DNA of 64,000 nucleotides. Origin: Taiwanofungus camphoratus (taxonomy: Eukaryota; Basidiomycota; Agaricomycetes; Polyporales; Taiwanofungaceae). A program made the translations under genes and the position numbers. The notes beneath the pieces are model-generated. The model did not search any database. It was not told the origin of the DNA and saw only the letters and a list, made by a program, of their open reading frames with translations. Position 1 is the first letter of the stretch. Every line of letters begins with the position of its first letter. The stretch is taken from positions 2,108,001-2,172,000 of the forward strand of contig CP021222.1 in the NCBI GenBank assembly GCA_003999685.1, in the 5' to 3' direction. Shown one piece after another: positions 58,726 to 64,000 of this stretch.

Positions 58726-59857
58726 ATGTCACGACCAGAGCTGCAGGCACCTCCGGAGATCGTATGTCGACTCTTCAGAAACATAACGACTACTGAACTT
58801 CTCCTCGTCAGTACTATGGCGATACAGAAGCTAAAAAGTACACCAACAAGTACGTCGGTCGTCACAGCGTTTACTTCATCCAGCATCTCATCTCACCACA
58901 GCTCCCGCATACAACAGATCCAAGCCGACATGACATATCGAGCCCTGGAGCTACTTAATCTGCCTCCCGATGAACCCGCCCTCCTCCTCGACATAGGTTG
59001 TGGCTCCGGCCTTTCGGGAGAGATCCTTGATGAGCAAGGTCATACCTGGGTTGGTGTAGACATTGCTCCCAGCATGCTAGGCGAGTGAAATCGCCTACTG
59101 AAAGATTTGATGGCAATGACGCCTTGGACATGTCGCAGAGGTTGCGCTTGAGCGGGAAGTAGAGGGTGATCTCTTCCTTCAAGACATCGGCCAGGGATTC
59201 GGGTTCCGTCCAGGAAGCTTTGACGGAGCAATCAGGTTTGCAGCCCCATTTCACGCCATTAATCCCGCCATTGACCGTTTTCATTATTGTTTCAGCATCT
59301 CCGTCATTCAGTGGCTCCTCAACGCCGAAACATCCCATCCAACATCATCTCCACCCCACCGCCTCACCCGTTTCTTCACCACCCTCCACGCGGCCCTCCG
59401 CAACCCCTCACGTGCTGTCTTCCAATTTTACCCAACCTCAGACGATCAAGTCCAGCTGATCACCTCAATAGCGCAGAAGGCAGGCTTCGGCGGTGGTGTC
59501 GTCGTAGACTACCCCAACTCGAACAAGGCCCGGAAGGTCTTCCTGTGCCTGTTCGTTGGCGGGGGAGGGCAGCAGGTTCCGAAGGGCCTGGAGGGTGAGG
59601 GTGTACAGGACGAGAGCCGGGCGAGATTCGAGAAGAGGAGGGAGCGGCTTCGGAAGAGAGAAAAGGGTGGCAAGCGTAAGGGCATCAAGGACAAGGACTG
59701 GATCCTGAAGAAGAAAGAGGTAGGTAGTAGCTATGCCTTTGCGGTCGCTTACACGCTCACAGTTGAATCCTGTCAACAGCTGTACCGCAAACGCGGCAAA
59801 GACAGTGTGCCTAATGATTCAAAATATACAGGACGAAAACGGAAACCGGTATTTTAA
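58726..59857 (+). CDS. BUD23: 18S rRNA (guanine-N7) methyltransferase Bud23
   Basis: Methylates a guanine in 18S rRNA during small-subunit assembly. The start [34 protein letters not shown] and [13 protein letters not shown]-like sequence match the family. The SAM-binding motif is [19 protein letters not shown], then [20 protein letters not shown] and [20 protein letters not shown]. The C-terminal WBS-type extension is basic: [20 protein letters not shown] and the end TGRKRKPVF. Six exons. The third intron (59081-59138) must start with GC, since the join CTA-G/AG-GTT restores LEVALE and no GT donor keeps frame. About 275 aa, normal. Confidence 0.93.
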
Positions 59858-60370
59858 CATCCTGTCGGAAACCTATATCTCTGTATTGCATGCCGTTCTT
59901 CGTCATTGGATTTTTTTATTAGAATTTTGCGCAGCTTGCAATGTTACCGTCCTGGGGACGTGACTGAGCCAGCGAAAGCCCTACTCATTGAGTCCTCGAT
60001 AAGCCTGTCAGTTGGCAAATTCTGTTTTTGATACTTCCGCGCACACCACGTCCGCATGCGATCAGGCTCGCAGCTGAACGCTTGCTCACTGCTCAAGCCA
60101 GAACATGAGCGCTAAGTTGTAGTTTCAAGGCGTGATTTACCTCAGGTGGTCCACGTGATGTTGCACCCTTCATCGCGTCGCGGCAGATTCGGACTCGGAA
60201 TTGCGACACTAAAGGCCCCGTTCCTGGACCAGGTGACTTTAGTTCGACAATGAACATGGATGGTTCTCGTCGGGCTCGGACAGGGCGGCATGCCGCCTTG
60301 ACACCTTTCCATCACCCCCTCTTTCAGCCCGAATCGGATTCCCCGTTCCCCATAGGCCATCTGCTCCACG
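59858..60370. other. Intergenic region between BUD23 and the unassigned gene
   Basis: About 510 bp. No gene, repeat or RNA is seen. It should hold the promoter of the gene starting at 60371. Confidence 0.5.
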
Positions 60371-61646
60371 ATGCCAAGTGTGTTCTTCCCCTTTATAAAG
60401 CGATTAATTGCCTGAGCGTTTGAATGCAGGGCACGAGGATGCTGATCTGATCAGGAGACCAGAACAGCCGGCGTCGAACATATACAAGACCCAAAAGGGA
60501 TTATTGACTCTGCAGGATCAGATGGGTATCACAGGGGATGAGTTCGACAAATTCAGAGTAAATTCGTCATAATCGGACTAGATTTTTGTATGTGCTGACT
60601 TCTGGACTATTCCTCCAGCATATCGCCATAACTTCTTCTACACGACACCTAGACCGTAATAAGGTCATATCTGCACAAGACCCGCAAGATTGGAAAAGAT
60701 TTCAAACTGAGGTATGGAATTCACTCCCTGTTGAATCGAAGGCTGTTGCTTAAGCTTCCCATGTTTGTTACGGCCTGTTTGACAACCAAGATTATCAATA
60801 AGTGGCCGCCAATAAGGCAATACGAGGACCATTGGCCTCTACGCGACTACATGACAAAGTATCTAAAGCAGCGCTCAAGGTATATCAATGGTTCGCAGGC
60901 TAGAGATAAGCAAATTCAGCAGGAGGTAGGAAGAACAAATGGAAATAGAACAAGATCTCTCTCTGACATCTAACATCAGAATTTGGCACCTCGGAAGGGG
61001 CTGTCTGCATCTGCACCTGTGATAAAGGTAGCTCCCCTTGCAGGTTTCAAGCCTTCGAAACCAGTTGCAAAGACTTCGCGTACTCATCGCAAGTCATTTG
61101 TTGCGAGGTCTCTCACTCCCAGTCGGAAAGAACGATCTTCTTTATCTGCTGCGCCGGTACTCTTGCCCCGAAACTTAGTACGCCGATCGTGTTCTGAATC
61201 CTCCGAATTACTTTAATTGTTCCACATAGGTAAAGCGCGAACCTCGCGAACCTGGCACGGCACAACCCTTTCCCCCTTATCAGCGACAGCACCTGCAGAC
61301 TCAGCCATCGTCTACTACATCCGACTCGACTACGATCGCTTCTAGCAGCTCACAGTCGCAATCGTCGCCAGCGTCTTCCGGGCCTCTCCCTTCTGTGTCT
61401 GGATCGGACGTCAATGTGCAACCCGTGCGCACATTTCTCCAGTCTTTACCCCAGCCACTCGACGACCTCCTCCCGCTCTTTCTCTCGGTTGGCATCAAGA
61501 ACGCACTCGCACTTACTGTACTTGCGAGCCTCGATGATAGGGACTCTTGGCTCTATGCACTCGTTAGGGAGGGTAAGATGACAAAATGGGAGTTCAAGCT
61601 TGTCACGGATGGACTTGAGAAGATCAGCATGGCCGAAAACAATTAA
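60371..61646 (+). CDS. Conserved-looking fungal protein of unknown function
   Basis: I do not recognise it. Exons join cleanly: MP(R) split by an intron, HEDADLIRRPEQPASNIYKT, QKGLLTLQDQMGITGDEFDK FR, HIAITSSTRHLDRNKVISAQ, DPQDWKRFQTE, then INKWPPIRQYEDHWPLRDYM with TKYLKQRSR. A basic, Ser/Pro-rich middle follows (GLSASAPVIKVAPLAGFKPS), then a Ser/Gln-rich linker, and a C-terminal helical segment PVRTFLQSLPQPLDDLLPLF, LSVGIKNALALTVLASLDDR, WLYALVREGKMTKWEFKLVT. About 290-300 aa. The clean splicing and contrast of ordered and disordered parts support a real gene. The second helical segment could be a protein-binding module. Confidence 0.72.
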
Positions 61647-62190
61647 TAGGGTGATAACGTGAAGGAAATATGGTTTAGATTTGATCAGACTGTTCTTTTC
61701 AGACTTCCGTTCGGTTGTGCTTGTGAGGATGTTGTACGTACACATGTTGTATGACTGTATGATCTGCTGGGTTCATGATCTACGTGTTGTACGTCTTCTG
61801 CGTCTCTGACTGCTATGTATTTGCCCTGCACTTCTCAATAGATACCCATATGGTGGGGATCAAATGTGTCGTCCAACAGCATGCTATATGAAGTATGAAT
61901 GTTATCCTACGTGTTCTAGACGTTCGTCACAGAAGTGAATGAAGATGACCATTTGCAAAACATGGGTTAAGGCCTAAGTTATTTCCGCCTAAACATACTG
62001 ATGTATTGATCTCACATATGTCAGTGACATAATTTCGCAGGCGGCGACATGTACACTCGTAAAGTCATCGAGAAGCGGAAAATGTAGAATAAGAGTGCGG
62101 TGAGATGTATATTGAAGACAGTATTGGTTACGAAGATGTACGGACAACAAAATGGCGATGAGGACTAGAAGGGATGCGCGATCGATGAGA
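61647..62190. other. Convergent 3' region before Ran/GSP1
   Basis: About 540 bp between two converging genes, TG/AT-rich, no gene or repeat supported. Confidence 0.5.
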
Positions 62191-63313
62191 TTACAAGTCG
62201 TCGTCTTCTTCGGGCAAAGGAACAGCCTCAGCCTAGAGAGGAAATGAAATGAGTGCACAGATACCTTTTGGCTGCACGTGAAACGTACCTGCGCCAGCTC
62301 CTTCTGGTACTGTTCCATGAGGGCGGCATCGACCTCGACTACGGCGGGTGCAAGCGCAGGAGCGGCGACAAACTCCAGTGTGGGGTTACTGTTCACATAT
62401 CGAGGGTGAATCTAAGTATCAGTAGAACGTCACGTTCAAAAAACAAATTGGCGTACCCGACGAGCTTCCTCGCGAGCCACAAGAACGGCTTTTCGAAGTT
62501 GTAGTTCGACTTCGCGGAGATCTCGAAGTACTGGATGTTCTTCTTCCGGTGGAAGGTCACCTGGCCTGTCTTCACTTTCCGCTCCTACAATCGATGTGCT
62601 CGGAGGTTATCGGATGCTGACTGAGACGATCAGCAAGATACGCACCTTCACGTCGACCTTGTTACCGCACAGCACAACCGGGATGTTTTCGCAGACGCGC
62701 TCGAGATCACGGTGCCAATTCGGGACGTTCTTGTACGTGATTCGAGACGTGACATCGAACATGATAATTCCACACTGGCCCTGGATATAGTACCCATCAC
62801 GGAGCCCACCGAACTTCTCCTGCCCAGCCGTATCCCATACGTTGAAGCATATCGTGCCGAAGTTGGTCGAGAAAGATAGAGGGTGCACTTCGACACCGAG
62901 AGTGGCTGAGTGGTAGCGTAATGATTAGTCGAATGAGAAGGAACTGTTGGGCTACGAGCACTAGTTAAGACATACCAATGTACTTCTTCTCGAATTCACC
63001 AGTCAAGTGACGCTGAACAGAAAGGTAAGTGATCATTCGGTTTCATGATCCACACGAGCAGTACACACCTTGACAAAGGTGGTTTTCCCGGTTCCTCCGT
63101 CTCCGACTGGACATCATCACAAGTTATCACAAGCAGAACGTTGTTAAGACACGATGGACAACAAGAAAATCGCGAAATTAGGAGCGAATTCGCACATCGA
63201 TTACAAGAGAAAAGTTCAAGGCGTAAAGTTTAGTCGATTTGTGGGATCGAATCGAAAATACGATACGCACCAAGAACGAGCTTAAAGGTAGGGATAGTTA
63301 TCTGATCGGCCAT
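62191..63313 (-). CDS. GSP1: Ran GTPase
   Basis: Drives nuclear transport and spindle assembly. Start [14 protein letters not shown] at 63311-63313. P-loop [13 protein letters not shown], split by an intron after the first Gly codon base; then [40 protein letters not shown] (switch II), [27 protein letters not shown], and [20 protein letters not shown]. The end [13 protein letters not shown] is the acidic tail special to Ran, so it is not another Ras protein. About 215 aa, all nucleotide-binding residues present. Seven or so exons; last exon holds only the acidic tail. Confidence 0.97.
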
Positions 63314-64000
63314 AACAATAACTCGTCGATAGCAGATGAAGAGAAGAAGTGGTGGGTAGAGGAAAGAGACAGTGACGGTCCTTAGTCAAAACGTGATGGA
63401 GAAAGAACTTGTGAGGCAAGAGTTCGATAAGAGATGGATTATATAAGCCATTAAAAAACTCGCTTACTCTTTTCGACTCTCAACGTCACCGGTTTTGCGA
63501 AAGCAAGAACCCTGCTTTACTACTACTCAAAGATTCACTACAGTCTAAATCGTTGGCTAATGAATTCTCGTACTGCTTCAAGAGATCCATGAACGGAAGA
63601 ATAACGCTCTTCTGGTGGTTTCGCCTCGTGGTTTACGCCTGCGAGTCAATAGCTCTGAAGTCTCCAATTACGGCTGGCATTGTTTGCCGTTCTCGACCTA
63701 TTTCTTCTACTGTGTCTCGCCTTCCCCGCATTCTTTGATAATCGTACTGCATGGAGGCTTGGCAATGAACTGCCGATCATTGGCTATCGCCTTCATGCTT
63801 CCTTCCTCTGTCAGGATACAGGTTCCTTCATAAAGCAAGACCGATACCTTATCCGTCTCAACATGAATTATCCGTCGTCCTGTTTCTCAATTCCAGATGC
63901 TGGATACTGACCCAGCCGCGTCAGATCTGGAAAGGCATCTTTTGTGAGTGTTACTTCTGCACACCCAGGGGATTTGTAGCCAGGCCCTCGATTGGAGGGC
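63314..64000. other. Window edge: Ran promoter and possible first exon of the next gene
   Basis: The left part is the Ran promoter. A possible plus-strand coding exon begins at an ATG at 63897 (MLDTDPAASDLERHLL), preceded by a splice-like CCAG and followed by GTGAGT near 63946. It could start a gene running off the window. No family is recognisable from 16 residues. Confidence 0.3.

Overview
This window looks like nuclear DNA of a basidiomycete fungus, most likely an Agaricomycete. Genes are densely packed and cut by many short introns of about 45-70 nt with GT-AG ends. A fatty-acid synthase remnant runs from the end of a beta-type chain straight into an alpha-type chain, the fused arrangement known from Basidiomycota. 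Almost every gene is a conserved housekeeping gene. Exon joins were read by eye from splice sites and family motifs, so spans are more certain than each internal splice.

Layout. 1-4160: decayed fused fatty-acid synthase. 4170-7800: repeat-rich zone with an AGTCG-rich foldback, the fossil 5' part of a Ty3/Gypsy LTR element, and two local tandem duplications. 7975-8061: intron-containing tRNA-Ile(UAU). 8.1-14.1 kb: small ABC ATPase, TOM40 and a cytosolic HSP70 with a heat-shock promoter. 15-23.7 kb: PUS4-type tRNA pseudouridine synthase, a DHDPS/HOGA-family aldolase and a mitochondrial NAD(P) transhydrogenase. 24.1-30 kb, visibly GC-rich: nucleotide-sugar transporter with an unusual tail, AP endonuclease, OTU1 deubiquitinase. 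30-47.9 kb: SAM37/metaxin, TAF7, GAA1, LUC7, a J-domain/ankyrin/RG-repeat protein, FRG1, RPL26, V-ATPase subunit D, tRNA-Phe(GAA), XAP5/FAM50, mitochondrial S13, BET3. 49.5-64 kb: a large unassigned Ser/Pro-rich protein with a conserved C-terminal half, a USP48-like deubiquitinase, BUD23, an unassigned protein, and Ran/GSP1.

The genes do not form one pathway or a recognisable cluster. Several pairs share short divergent promoters (SAM37/TAF7, FRG1/RPL26, XAP5/mS13, USP48/BUD23). Several products act in or on mitochondria (TOM40, SAM37, transhydrogenase, S13, probably the aldolase), and two are deubiquitinases (OTU1, USP48-like). I see no bacterial-type operon, CRISPR array or secondary-metabolite cluster. 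The most unusual points are the decayed synthase beside repeats, two GC-AG introns, the transporter tail in a GC-rich block, the J-domain/ankyrin/RG protein, the zinc-finger end of the USP48-like enzyme, and two conserved-looking proteins I cannot name.
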